The translations under genes were made by a program, and so were the position numbers. A stretch of DNA of 64,000 nt from NCBI RefSeq assembly GCF_000237925.1, contig NC_031502.1, positions 17,420,909 to 17,484,908 on the forward strand, read 5' to 3'. A model generated the notes under the pieces. That model did not search any database and had not been told where the DNA came from. It worked only from the letters and a program-made list of their open reading frames with translations. Within the stretch, counting starts at the first letter, position 1. The number at the start of each line of letters is the position of its first letter. Positions 47,437-60,900 of this stretch are shown here, one piece after another. The DNA comes from Schistosoma mansoni. Taxonomy: Eukaryota; Platyhelminthes; Trematoda; Strigeidida; Schistosomatidae.

Positions 47437-48790
47437 CATACTTATCGCAGGCCAACAATCGTAGTGTTTCTTGATATCAGGGCTGCCTTCGATTCGTTGG
47501 ACAGGACTGTTCTCTGGGATTGTCTATTGAAGAAGGGTGTGCCTGAGAAGTTCATTAACATCTTAAAGGCCCTGTATACGAACACCTCAGGCAGAGTGAG
47601 GGCATACAACCACCTTTCTCCCTTGTTCCATTCGAGCAGTGGGGTTAGGCAGGGTTGCCCGATCTCACCATTCCTCTCCAACTTTGCCATCGACGACATC
47701 CTGGAAACAGCTCTGATGGATGTAAGTAATGGCGGTGTGGATCTGCTGCCTGGAGAAAGACTTCTCGACCTTGAGTATGCAATTGATATTGTCTTACTGT
47801 GCGATAATGCCCAAGCCATGCAATCCGCACTTAATCAGTTGGCAATCAGTGTCCGCAGGTACGGCATGTGCTTTGCACCCTCCAAGTGCAAAGTACTCCT
47901 ACGAGACTGGCAGGATTCTCATCCTGTACTCACCCTAGATGGTGAGCAGATTGAAGTAGTTGAGAAGTTCGTGTATCTAGGTAGCTACATAAGTGCTGGT
48001 GGTGGCGTGAGTGATGAGATTGATGCATGTATAATGAAAGCTGGAGCGGCTTATGCCAATCTGGGCCATCTTTGGCGCCTTCGTGATGTTAGTCTGGCTG
48101 TAAAAGGTCGGATCTACAACGCGTCGGTGAGAGCAGTTTTGCTCCATGCTTGTGAAACCTGGCCTCTCCAAGTTGAGGATGTTAGACGTCTCTCTGTGTT
48201 CGATCATCGTTGTCTCCGAAGGATTGCTGACATCCAGTGGCAACACCATGTTAGTAATGCAGAGGTTCGGCATCGTGTGTTCGGGCGCAGAGACGATAAT
48301 TCAATTGGTGTCACCATCTTGAAACACCGACTTCGGTGGCTTGGACATGTTTTACGAATGTCGTCCCAGAGACTTCCACGTCGTGCATTATTTGCCGACC
48401 CTGGGACTGGTTGGAAAAAGCGGAGAGGAGGTCAGTGTATGACATGGTGTCGTGGCATGAAAGAGAGCTGCAAAGGGCTAGCTTCTGTTGGTCCTTCACG
48501 ACTCCCTGGCTGGGGTCCGAGAGATGGTGCAACACAGTGGCTAGAGACGTTATCAGATATGGCTCAGAATAGAAGCCAGTGGCGATCCTGCTGCAACCTT
48601 CTTTTACTTTCTTCATAAAGAGTGGTTCTAACTTTCTTAACTGAAAGAGTTTTCTGGTTGTACATTTTAGTCCGCCTTATCTTTTCATCCTTTCTCTTCC
48701 TACTTTCATTATTTTGTGTGGCGCATATGTATCTGGTGCCCTTTTGTACCAATATATATGTGTTTAAATAAAATAAAATAAATAAATAAG
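47437..48790 (+). mobile_element. 3' half of a young RTE-like LINE
   Basis: RT from [19 protein letters not shown] to the end of the ORF (48618), then 3' UTR and AAAT-type tail to about 48790. It is nearly identical to the intron 5 copy at 25423-29341, with few substitutions. The catalytic box reads YAID instead of YADD (47776-47787), because GCGGAT in the other copy is GCAATT here, with a further change just upstream; RT should be dead. The 5' part is either in the gap or absent. Confidence 0.9.
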
Positions 48791-49529
48791 TTAAAACACT
48801 CAGAATGCGTTTCCCATTTACATAATCCAAGATAGTGTTGCTGAACTGATGATTTAATATGTTTTATTCAGCATTAGTAATTATTGACTTTGTATTAGTC
48901 GTTATGCGTGCTCTGTGTGGACGTGAGACATCCAGTAGGTTCAACGTAAACTTATTACGTAACAATCCGAGACTAGTTTAATCATGTCATTCTTTTATGG
49001 GGTTCGTAGTTTATTGATCCTCAATGATATAATACACTTGAGTGCAGTTGCAACTGACAATAGCAGTGTGTGAAAAGTTTGTATGAAAATAGTCCTCTGT
49101 TGTCTTCATTGGTTTGGAGATATGTAAAAACCAAATTCGCCAACCAAATAATTCTATGTTATAGCCAGAGTTTCCCCGTACGAGATTTAAGCTTTGGATG
49201 ATAAAAGAAGCGTTGACGCTTATTTGTCAGTGATGTTCCAAATTATGTTAATGAGATTTCGAGGAAACTAGGTTTAAAAGTCAACATTTGAACAGGATAG
49301 TAATACTTTTTAAGAAAACACAAATAATTTTCTCAAGTGATCTACTAATGTTAATCACATCCAGGTTATGTTGATACGAAATGTTTTATTCGAGATAAGC
49401 TTCTAGTAATATTTCACCCACAAATATCAGTTCATTGAATGATAAATTCCAAGAATATCATATTTTTACAGAAACAAAAAACACTGTGAAATCTATATCA
49501 TGTCCCCGTAATCTTAGCACAAACTAAAC
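48791..49529. other. Unassigned intergenic sequence
   Basis: AT-rich; no repeat or conserved coding block recognised. It would include the 3' UTR of the - strand exon to the right. Confidence 0.4.
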
Positions 49530-49667
49530 CTACTGTGTCTTCCTCACTAGTTTATCACTTTCATCTTCTTTCTTCTCCACAGGATGCTTACTTACTGGTG
49601 CTGGTATATATGTATAGTTTAATTCAATGAGTGCACGTTTTCGGATTTCTGTAGCCCAGTAATAAGC
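49530..49667 (-). CDS. Probable last exon of an unidentified gene
   Basis: On the - strand a good acceptor (GCTAACGTATTTTAG, with a branch-like CTAAC) is followed by 45 sense codons and TAG: AYYWATEIRKRALIELNYTY then IPAPVSKHPVEKKEDESDK and LVRKTQ. The sequence is aromatic and basic at first and then a charged Lys/Glu tail, quite unlike the low-complexity frames around it. I do not recognise the family. No convincing preceding exon was found to the right before the gap at 50480. A candidate piece near 49757-49784 has AG and GT edges but does not keep phase. Confidence 0.4.
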   Translation of the reverse strand, partial: AYYWATEIRKRALIELNYTYIPAPVSKHPVEKKEDESDKLVRKTQ

Positions 49668-50479
49668 CTAAAATACGTTAGCAAATCAAACTCTATTGTT
49701 GTTATTCATCCGTAATACGGAATTTATAGTAGAAATTAAGTAAATTTAAATTACCTTCGGAAATTATGTCATCATAAGTTTCCTGGAGATGACTTTAGGA
49801 GGTTTGTTTAGTTAGGAGTTTCTTCTTAGTTTCCATGGGCTTTAATACTTGGAAATCAATATATTTCAGTCCTATTTATTTGTATGACTACATACTTCCT
49901 ACAGTCAGAAAATAGTAGTATTCGTTCTCTCACAATAATATTGAGTTTGTCCTTCGCTGCTTAGTATACCCTTGTTATTCAAAATATTTGTTAAATGTTG
50001 ACACTGTAGTTCACTACCACCGATTTAATATTTGATAAGAGAATATTTGTAGTAGTCGATAGGTTTGTGGGTGTGTCCATTTCATTCCTTAAATGAGTAA
50101 TGACGTGGTTATTTTTGATCTGGAATTCGAAAAACCTGATAAAATTTTACATGGACGTTTTTTGTTTCTTTACTCTAAAGAAATATGTCAAACACATAGC
50201 GACAGCCAGTCACTGAGTCTCTGTACGATTCTGTGAAATTACATTGTCTTCTAGGTTATAGATCCTGCCCCTCAATTATCTACCACTTCCTTTGTCATCA
50301 ATTTTACATCATTTCCTCATTGTGATAAAGGTGCTTATACATGGGTCGTGTATTGACTCTATTTTTTAGTCATCCATACCATGTTAACATTGGTAGGAAT
50401 GTTTCTATGCGGAACGTTTGGTGCACAAACAACAAACATAGTACCTTTTGGTCTTCTTTTTGGTATTACTTACTAAGAA
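49668..50479. other. Unassigned sequence, possible intron of the - strand gene
   Basis: No repeat or coding block recognised. If the exon at 49530-49667 is real, this is intron. Confidence 0.35.
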
Positions 50480-50679
50480 NNNNNNNNNNNNNNNNNNNNN
50501 NNNNNNNNNNNNNNNNNNNNNNNNNNNNNNNNNNNNNNNNNNNNNNNNNNNNNNNNNNNNNNNNNNNNNNNNNNNNNNNNNNNNNNNNNNNNNNNNNNNN
50601 NNNNNNNNNNNNNNNNNNNNNNNNNNNNNNNNNNNNNNNNNNNNNNNNNNNNNNNNNNNNNNNNNNNNNNNNNNNNNNN
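50480..50679. other. Assembly gap (200 N)
   Basis: Placeholder gap. A CR1-like LINE fragment begins immediately after it. Confidence 0.98.
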
Positions 50680-51560
50680 TTGAACTTTTCTGAGCACATT
50701 GCATCTCAAGTATCCAAAGCTAGAAAGCTCATCGGATTCATAATGACTAATTTCAATAATATGGAATCGAGATTATTATTATACGGAAAATGTATCTTAC
50801 CAATTCTTGAATATGGTATTTTAGTTTACAGTAATTGCAGGCATATTGACTTGATTAAAATTGAAGGTGTTCAAAGAAGGTTCACTAAAGCTGTTTTGGG
50901 ATATTCTGACAACAAAGACTATCACCAAAGATGTCAACAACCCAAAATATAACCACTCTGGATCAGGCGTATCAAATTAAATCTTATATTTATCTATCGG
51001 CTTATAAACGTCAGTTCTTGTTTTTCGGCATCCACTCCTTCGTACTCTATCTTATCACCCCACAGCCTACGCCACAAGGAAAATACTCTTGCGAGTTTAA
51101 GAACCTACACAGACATACGCCAGAGTTTTTTAGTCATTCTCTACTCGACCGTGTGGAAGATTACCAGTGAGCCACTGTGGCAGTAAGTCTATGACCCCAT
51201 CCAGAAGTTTCCTTGATGATTTTCCTTGCGAACTTGGATGTATCACCAATTAATTATCAATGCGATTGCCAATGATTTATACAAACAAGGTCCGACACAT
51301 AACTAATTACAGTAGAGCAAAGTGAAACCTTTGAAACGTTGCTCATTTATTTCGTTCTGTTTTCTTTCTTTTCGCCTGAATATCCGGAGTTCGCTAGTGT
51401 TCATGTACATGATTATTATTGTTACTATTATCATGATGTTAGGTTTCTCTCTTTTCTTCCCACTCTATCCTTTCCTTCTGAAGAAATTTTATTCCAAAAC
51501 ATCCAATGACTGTAACTAAAACCACATTATTTTATGGTACAACTGAATAAATTCACTTTA
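50680..51560 (+). mobile_element. 3' fragment of a CR1-like LINE
   Basis: Encodes the end of an RT (LNFSEHIASQVSKARKLIGF, NNMESRLLLYGKCILPILEY, RRFTKAVLGYSDN) and then diverged C-terminal and 3' UTR sequence. The first 300 or so bases are identical to the reverse complement of about 54436-54738, including a shared TAA after QQPKI. From about 50984 onward the two copies abruptly differ at many positions. The right-hand end is approximate. Confidence 0.85.
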
Positions 51561-52944
51561 TCTTCAATAAGTGTATATGACCCATACAAATTGTCATTTG
51601 ATTATCCTTTGCAATTAATTGAGACTTCCATAGCATCATTCTGCATCACTGTAAATGCTCTTATTCTGCAGTCAAATCTCACTGCATTAATCTTTTAATT
51701 TCTTATTTGTTTTTTTCTATTTTTATTCATTTGGGAATACATAGGTCATTTGTTCTTATTCTGTTTTCATCAGCACGATTATTGAATCACTTACATATTT
51801 AACGTTTTCTTCCTTCGATTTTTCCGTTCGCCTTCTCTAAAGACAACTCAACGTTCTTCTTAATTACACAGAACCTGTTTACACATAACAAATATTAAGG
51901 TAACATTATCAAGACTTGTGTATCATTTCATTTCTAAAGAAACCGGAATTGGTTTCTTCACAACACTGGTATATCAATGAACTGTTTGTCAGTAATAATT
52001 ACACATTCAGTACATTCATTAGCGAAGTAAACGAAACAGTAGGGAACGTTGGAGGTGTTTATATGTTCCCTTTAATAGGTGGTGCTGCAGCTGTTGAAAA
52101 ATTTCAAATTACTAGATTATCAGCTACTTAGGTACTGTAGAAGAAAGCAGCAGAAATCACATGTGTGTCAGAAAGACTGTTGGTTTTCGCAAACGACTAA
52201 ACTTATTTTTGTTTAACATGCAATATATCCCTCTGAATAGCAGAATAATATTCCGTACATCAACAAAGTTAGGAAATCGGTTTTCCTGTGATATGACTTA
52301 TTTTAGTCAGGTTCAGTAACAATTAACTTAATAAACGACGTCTTTTTATGGATTGCTATGGTTGGAAACATTACTTAACTAATAATCGAATGGTTTAGCA
52401 TCGATTGTAGGCAGACCGGAAATTCCAAGATGTTAATCCATGAAAAAGACTTCTTTGCATAACAAAGTTCAGTTATATTGCGATCATGATCTATGGTGAC
52501 TTTCAGAAACTTTGTACTTTGTGATAAAAATTATGTATAATATCCTAGTTTCTGAATTTCGAATTTTCATACTTTTAGCAGTACGGAAAAGGGGACCGGC
52601 ATTACTGGCAGATGTAGGTGTTTATAACAAATTTTTCTAGCCGTCGCGCGTTTTACCATGTAAATGTTGAATGTAATCGCTTCATATTCAGAGGTATGTT
52701 TACAGAATCTCACCGAAAAACCTAGTCATTCGTGTGTTTAATTACCTTACGTGACTCGGTCGTAGAGTATCCCAAATATAATATACCAGTTCACTTTTAA
52801 TTATTTTATTCAAAGTTCAGCTTCTTTGAACATCTCATAGCAATCTAATTTAATAGGTCGTCAATCATTTACATGATACTAATCCGCCAATCACGTAGAC
52901 ACGGCGAGAGCATAAAATATGGCTAACATATTTCTTTCACATAT
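51561..52944. other. Unassigned sequence with one coding-like frame
   Basis: A frame at 51916-52131 contains YINELFVSNNYTFSTFISEV and VGGVYMFPLIGGAAAVEKF, with mixed composition unlike random AT-rich sequence. No splice pair or family supports it firmly. It could be an exon or a repeat piece. Confidence 0.25.
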
Positions 52945-55900
52945 TTTATTATTATTATTATTCAAAAACATCTTATGGGTACATAAGTGCTGTGAAGAAA
53001 CTATTTCGGGTTTCTTCAAAAATGCAATAATACATAATTTTCAATAATGTTAGCATTACATTTGCCATGTTTGAGAAAGGAAGGGAAAATAAAATATTAA
53101 TGATAGAATAATAATAATAATAAATCAGGTTCTGCGTAATTGGCAAGAATTTTGAATTGATTTTGAAGGAGGAAAGGAAGAAACGAAGGAAATAGAAATA
53201 AAGGAGACGCGGAATACGTAAATATCTTAACGCAGAACAAGAATAAACAACTATGTATGTATAGCAAAAACGAGTAATAAAAATAAAATAAAATAGAATA
53301 AATTAATAAGTAAACAACATATTATTGCGGTAAGATATGATGTTAGAATAAGTGTTTGTGCGTGTACAGTCATAGTTTTGGATGATGCTCTGAAAGTTTC
53401 AATTAAGTGCAAAAGATAATCAATATGTATGAGGTGTATATACATAGTGAAGATAAAACGAGTCCGATAAGTTGAATTCAACGTAACACAAATTATTGTC
53501 TTAATCCAAAGCTTCGTAATCTTAAGAATAATATTTATTTAGAAGGAAAAAAAGAAAGAAAAGAAATGAACACCCAGTGAAAGGGTCCAACCATGATCAT
53601 AATAGTGTAATGGGTATAGACTTTTGAGGTGAACGAATAATTTTTAAATAATAATAACAACAATAATAAACCCTTACGGATAAATACGTGTAGATTTATG
53701 TGACAGTATACAGAGTGAAACCGGGTATTAGTATAAACATTAGTGCAATAATAATAATTTAGAATGATGCTATCATAGTCATAATTAATTGCAAAGAGTA
53801 ATTAAATATAAATTTCTATGTTATATGTTGTGAATAATATAAAAAAAAATTTGTTTGTTTAGGTGGAACATAGGATTTCTTGTTTTTAGTTGTAGACTTT
53901 GCATGTTTAGGAATAAAATATGTTTAGAAGGACAAGAAGAGATGAAAAGAATATCTAATGTGTTGAGGTACCAATAATGATGATGATGATAATAATAACA
54001 GTAATAATTATAAATACGAACATAAGCAGACTTTGTATATTAAGATAAATGTAAAATAAAGTGAAATAGACATGAAAAGTTTCAAAGGTTTCACTTTGCT
54101 TTTCAGTCAGTTAGATAGATGATGGACCTTTTTTGTATAGATCGTTGTTAAGCACATTAATATTCAATAGGTGACACAATCCACTTTCGGAAAGAAAATC
54201 ATCAAGAAGACTTCGGAACCGGATTATAGTTTCACTGCATCGGAGGTTCATTGGCAGTCTATTCCACATGGTTGATAAGCGAATAACGAAAAAATTCTGA
54301 CGTAAATTTGTGTGGGTTTTTGGAATCACTAGAATATTTTCCTTATCGCGTAGATTGTGGGACGGTATCATAGAGTACGAAGGGGTAGATAGCGAAGAGT
54401 AAGAAATACCGTTAAGAAGCCGGTAGAGAAAGATAAGGTTTAATTTGATACGCCTGATCCAGAGTGGTTATATTTTGGGTTGTTGACATCTTTGGTGATA
54501 GTCTTTGTTGTCAGAATATCCCAAAACAGCTTTAGTGAACCTTCTTTGAACACCTTCAATTTTAATCAAGTCAATATGCCTGCAATTACTGTAAACTAAA
54601 ATACCATATTCAAGAATTGGTAAGATACATTTTCCGTATAATAATAATCTCGATTCCATATTATTGAAATTAGTCATTATGAATCCGATGAGCTTTCTAG
54701 CTTTGGATACTTGAGATGCAATGTGCTCAGAAAAGTTCAAACTGTCGCTATATCTTAAACCCAAGTCGTGAACAGTGTTGAGAGGTTTCAGTGTATGTTT
54801 ATGTATAGCCAGATTTAAGGTAAGGCAGCGGCCGATGTGAATAAATCCACTTTTATCAACATTAAGTGGCAAATTCCACGAAATAGCCCATTCGTACAAC
54901 TTGTTTATTTCCTCTTGGATTACCGTTGAAATATAGCTTTCTTTGGTGGGAGATGAGAATGAATAAACCACTTTTAGATCATCGGCAAAAAGAAAAGGTT
55001 TACCATATTGAAAGAGGGAGCAAACGTCATTGATAAAAAGGTGAAAGAGAAGTGGACCAATTACACTTCCTTGTATAACGCCACTGGTTACATTCACAGG
55101 TTTGGAGTAGCAAGATCCAAAGCGGACAATTTGGCTACGTTCTTCTAAAAATGACTTGATCCAAGATAAAAGGGGATTCTGTATTCCATATGAAGAGAGT
55201 TTTATAAGAAGTTTGTGTGAGACGCTGTCGAAGGCCTTACCAAATTCGAAGTACAGAATTATCACTGATTGACCAACATCTCTTCTCTGGGTAATTTGGT
55301 CAAAAAATTCCAGCTGCGATGTGAAGCATGAGCGTTTGGTCATAAAACTGTGTTGGGATGGGCTAATCAGATTAACAGAAAGCAAAAATGATAATAGCTG
55401 TTTGTGGATTATTTTTTCCATAGTTCTTGACAGCACGGATGTCAAATTAATTGGTCTGTAGTTAACAATATCACTGCGTGATCCGGTTTTGAATCTGGGG
55501 GTGATAAGAGATGTTTTCCATGCAGATGGATAGGCCCCATATTTCCATAGATAGGTTGAAAAGTTTTAAAAACAAATATGGGAATTCTCTACTACCATAT
55601 TTCACAAATGATGAGGGAATCCCATCCAGGTCCACCGTCATAGGACTTTTTCAAGGCAGTTATGGCCTGCTTGATGTTGGAGGGTACGAAATCAATTTTC
55701 GACAGGTGTCTGCATGTCAGTATTGGAAATGTATTGATACGGCTTTCAGTTCTAGTGTTATAGCACTGCGAGAAATGCTGACTGAATTGTTCGCAAATAA
55801 TATCGGGGTCATCAATAATTCTTCCGTTAACTATGAAGAATTTGGTCGCGCCAAGAGAATTTGACTTCACACGCGATTTAAAAAGCCGAAGTATTGATAA

Positions 55901-57960
55901 TTCTGAGCTTTTATTACCTAGGGCTTTATTTTCTATATTCATAAAATACTTGCGTTTAGATGAATCACTCTTGTCAGTTAACTTAAGTATACTCTGTAGT
56001 GCATACAAGTCATTATGCTTGTGGTAACGGTGTTTTAGTTTCCTCAGCTTTCTTTTAAAAGTTTTAAGTTTATTCTGGCCCCTATTGGCGTTATAAGCCA
56101 CATGGCTAAAAATTGGAGCAGTGCAGTCGAGGCAGTGTATCAAGTTGTGGTATAGATCAGAGATCGCAATGTCAATATTATTTGTGGTAAAATAAGTTTC
56201 CCATGGTAAACAACGAATAAGACTTTCAGTCCGTTTCCAGGTTTGTTGATCAAAATGTCTACACTTGTACATCATTGCAGCTTTAGAATTCAGTTGTATG
56301 GCGTCAAAAGAATGAATGATACACAATACTACTCTGTGATCACTCTTAAAAAACTCATGACTGATATGCACTGAGATAGAGTCTATGTTGATTGTAAATA
56401 GTAAATCAAGTTTTATTATTCTTTCTAGTCGGTTGTCTGACCTGTTGGACCCATCCATAAAGTTCTAGTGTTTCAACTAACTTGTCATGTCGACCTGGTA
56501 CCGGAGTCGAATCCCATGTAATGTTTGGCAGATTAAAATCACCGCCGATGATTTTAAAAGTATGCGGTTGGTGTGAAGCAATGGAAAAGATGTTTGTTAG
56601 TAATCTGTCAAACCTAGAGTCTGCATGGGGTGGTCTGTATATGCATCCCACCAGTAGATAATTCTGAGATCCACAGTTTGCAGTAGCCCAGGCGGAGTTG
56701 TCTATAGCATCAAGGGATTTATCCTCAAATTTTCGGGCCTGAATATCCGAACGGACACAGATAAGTGTACCGCCCCCTAATCCATTACATCTATCGGTTC
56801 TAAAGAAAACGTAGTTATCTATATGCAGTGAGTGATCGGATATGGATGAATTGCACCACGTTTCCGTAATAAGTACAATAGTTGGATTTACAAGCAATAA
56901 AAGGGTTTTGAGGTGAGTAATTTTATTGGGCAGAGAGCGGGCATTGAACGAAAGAATAAGAAATTGAGAAATACCATGGTGAAGCAGGTTAGAGTATAAA
57001 TCACAATTGGTATTTTCATGAATACTCGTAGGATTGGCTAAGGTGAGAGTTGTGTTGCAATCGGAAATAGATTCAACAACTTTGTCATCATTTGAAGTAT
57101 GTTTACTGTTGCCGGCAGAAAAGCCGGCGGAAGTACAAAAAAAGTCTTCTCATTGTTATTGAATATAACATTTGGTAAAGGAATAGTATACATATTTGGA
57201 GCCGGGCCAAGAAGTCTATCAGGTCTATGTGTGCAACCAAGTGGCCGTTTACAATTTAGATTGCTATTTATACCTGACGTATAGGGAGCATGTTCTAAAC
57301 GCTTATTTCCAAGGTTTGTGGTTGATTTTGGCTCCTTCGTAATTTGAGGGTCGTGTGTTGTTAAAGATGCTTGAGATGGTTTGCAAGGTTCAAGTATATC
57401 GACGTTAAGCGTGTGGTCAGGCAGATAATTTTTATGACCAGTTTTCCCGTTATCCGTTGCACAGTCACTGTAACTGGTTGTTGCACTAACAGCGATTTGG
57501 ACTGTGTTATCACATTCGTAATCAGTACAACTACTTAGGGTTGAATCTGAGTCAACATTCTTAAAAAGAATAGGCATCACCTACATTGGGACTACTTTCT
57601 TTTGGGTTTTGAACTATTGGAGATTCAGGAGAGTTTTTCGGTGGTTGCATATTCGTAAAGTTAGATATCTGCTTAGGATCGGACTTAATTTTATGACCTT
57701 TAGGATTATGATACGCTTGGGTGTTTGATGCTGGTAGTCTGTAGTTATCTCGACCTGCTTTTCGTTGGCATGGTGTTCTATCTGGTAGAATCTTAATATC
57801 CTTGAAAATCTGTTTTAGCGTCTACACAGTTAAACTCATAAGATAGTTTAAATCGACGGCTATCAAGCGGGTAAGCGTTTTGCGTCCCATGTAATTTATA
57901 GCTAATCCGACCACTAGGCCCATCACAAGAAAAAGGAGTTGTTATTCAGGACTAGTTTAC
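52945..57960 (-). mobile_element. Long CR1-like LINE, nearly complete but frameshifted
   Basis: On the - strand: a possible ORF1-like region (57580-57038; no motif recognised), an APE endonuclease (LITETWCNSSIS, GGGTLICVRSD, VGCIYRPPHAD, GGDFNLPNITWDS at 56897-56406, then FFKSDHRVVLC), a linker and a reverse transcriptase. RT blocks include SRTMEKIIHKQL, FGKAFDSVSHKLL, SGVIQGSVIGPLLFHLFIND and an intact FADD (about 54985). The C-terminal QNFFVIRLSTMWNRLPMNLR block (about 54295) is typical of CR1. At least two frame changes (near 56430 and 55590-55440) and a TAA at 54468-54470 interrupt it. The 3' UTR with AAT-rich runs appears to extend to about 52945, where a run of AAT units on this strand may be the tail. 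Confidence 0.85.
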
Positions 57961-60900
57961 TGCGTTTCAACTAGCTTTTAGGATAAGAAACAGGTAGTTT
58001 CTTCAATATATCAAGTTTTCCAGCCAAAAATTACTTCGGGCACATGATTTTACAGAATCTCTTGATTAGGCATGCGACTGACTCTACAATACAACTAAAT
58101 AGACTAAATGTTTGAACATCAAAGTTACAGGGCTAATATTGGTTAACCTCGTCTAGAAAGTTGCTAGCTTTTATTTCAAACAATTGTTGATATTATGATA
58201 CGTTCGTGACTCGTTCTAATAGTTAGAGACTCAGGATTTAATACTGTAAATTGTAGTCTTCTTTCTATCACACTGATTAAATTAAAAAACTAGTTTATAA
58301 GTTGAAGCTTTATCGAAATAATCGATTGCATATCAATTTCAAGTGATTGGAATTTGATAACTGACTTTTATCTGGAACATAAACCATTGTAAAAATGTTT
58401 CAAAATCCCTTAAATGAAGTTCTTGCTGTATATTTTCATGCACAATCACCAACATTTGACAACATTTTTGTGCACGCAAGACATACATAACGGGGCTACC
58501 AGTAGGGGTATCACAAGTAACAGCGACTAACTTCATAAATAAACACCAATGCCTATTGTCAGCAAGTCCTGTAACTCGTTTGCAACAACTGCGAAAATGT
58601 TGAAAAAAGATGGCCTTACTCTATCACCATAGACAACGACCATGAATACCTTGCTAGGTTACCAAGCTACAAGATGACCTAGGATAGGCCACAGCTGTTA
58701 CTTAGAACCTTTGAATATTGGCAAGCTATCATAGCTGATCTGTAATTTAAGGTCGCTGAAGTTGATCATGCGCAGCCAAGTTTAAGAAATACTCAGTAGA
58801 TTTAATCTCAGTCCTTTATGGTAGTACACACCTGTGTCCTGAAATTCTGGTTCTACATTGTGGCAACTACTCAGCACACTTCTGACAGACGTCAGGAGTT
58901 CAAAAATAACCGTTTCAAAAAGGCACATAATTTCATTTGTCGTCCTAACAGTGATGCCACCATCCTTCATCAAATCGAAGACAATTCTATCAGGCATTTG
59001 ATTCACTGACAGATCCATAAATAGCTACATCTCTGTAATCGCTCTTTTTAAATAAATGGTTTTGTGAAGAAACCAAGGTGGCAACAACTACTTCTGTGAG
59101 TGCGAACCGACTGTAACCACACTAGGCAGTCACATAATTTGGTACAATCCTGTGACACAAGTGCATAGCTTCAACGTCGCCTACATCGTTTGTTTGTAGA
59201 GTGCTAAAGGTTTTCCTTTTATTGACGGCCAAGTTGTACTTCCCAAAATCATCTCTTAGCCTTAACCCTTTGCAAAATGTCAACCGATGGCAGTCCATCA
59301 CGTTTGACAGTCTGTTAGCTGCCACCCGTCTCTCACCTCTCTCATTACCTTCAGCACTTTTAGTCTAAAAGAAAAAGCGAGCTGTTGTTAAGCCGGACTA
59401 AAAAAGAAATCGAAGTCGATAACGGCGACAAAACCTCACCTGCATGGAGCAAGAGTTTTGAAAAACGAAGTGGAGCAGACACTTCTTTGTCCGATACATT
59501 AGTGATAGAATGTGAAATCAACTTGATTACCACGTAAAGAACAATATCAATTATTGTAGTTATATCTTAAAAAGCTTGAATAATGCCGTGCATAACAGGT
59601 TTTGGTTGACACAGTTGTGAAACATCGATTCAGATGTTCTCACTGGACTTTGGGGAAAGCTACAAATCTTCATATGACTGAGGAAAGTCCAAACATTTCC
59701 CCAAAATTCGAGTATTGAGCATGTACTGACAGGAATAGCCACCACAGGTTTTCAGTCTAGTGTGTCCTTATTGCTAGCTTACGCTCTGGAGAACGTAAAA
59801 TTCATGTAAATTACGCATCTTTGGGTCTCATTAAATAAATCAAAGAATAATCATCCTCATCTGAGTCTATATCATCCATCAACTCATTATTCTTAGATCA
59901 AAATCAACGATGAATTCCTGTTTTGTATGACAGATCAGCTATTATTTGAGCTTCCAGAAGTGGCCCAGTTCAACCTTAACCTATTGCAAGACCTATCAAA
60001 ATATTTTCTTACAAAAACGAGGTATCGGCTGTCATTCATCAAAGAATTATATCACTAATCACACTGCCATTCCACCATTATATCTTGTAGCTTATCATTG
60101 AACGGATTTTGACAGAAGTCCCGACTGTAGGAAATAAAGTTGTAGCTAGTAAATCAACGTTACTGCTTATTTCTAACGATTTGAAGGCATAACTATAGCA
60201 CCTAAAATCTACGGAAACACCAATATTCATACGCACCACAAACGTAAGAGAGCCTAATATCACAAAAGGAGAGGGGCGTTACTGATTGGCAAACATAGTG
60301 GTGTGGAGATAACTTCAATCCAACAGTGTCAGTAGGGCGGAACATTTCATTGAATTACGACTCCTTATGGTCTAGTGGAATGTCACGAACCAACGGTATT
60401 CATGCTGATTCATTTATGGAAAATACCTTTTTAAATCGTGTTAAAAACTCTGAATTCGTTTCACTTCCTACTGAGTATTCCTATTACAAGCAAGCTAGGC
60501 AACTCGCTAAAAACGAAGCCTGATAAAGACCCTATAAATTCTACAAGAAATTGGCTTAAATAGCTTCGAAAAAGAAGGTAGACAGCTACTTGTGTATCAG
60601 AATATTGTCTTACCTACTATATTTAATAACTACGGATGATCCCATACTCTCAGCTTCTTTCTGAACCACCTTCATTGATACAGTTCCTTATCCACCTATA
60701 CCTTGTTTACACCTATTTTCTTTAACATATAAGAATACTCTCGCCTAATAAGTACCCTCATAACATAGAAATAGACAAGGTAGTCATACCTTAACTATTC
60801 CTCCAGGAACATTATCTACTCTGTTTTTCGTCCTTTATTTTTCTCACACCTTTTTTCAGCCCCCTTCAGATACGCCACCGAAAACAGATATGGAATGGAT

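Noticed and set aside
47155-48618. Apparent 487-codon frame running from unique sequence through N into the LINE RT
   Set aside because: The frame crosses a 200-N gap; the left 27 codons are flank of PRPF6 and only the part after 47436 is LINE.
49757-49784. Candidate preceding exon of the - strand gene (ETYDDIISE-like piece with AG and GT edges)
   Set aside because: Joining it to the exon at 49530-49667 breaks the reading frame in all phases.
58339-60523. Series of mixed-composition short frames that might be one decayed gene or element
   Set aside because: No motif, no consistent strand and no splice logic connects them; reported only as unassigned sequence.
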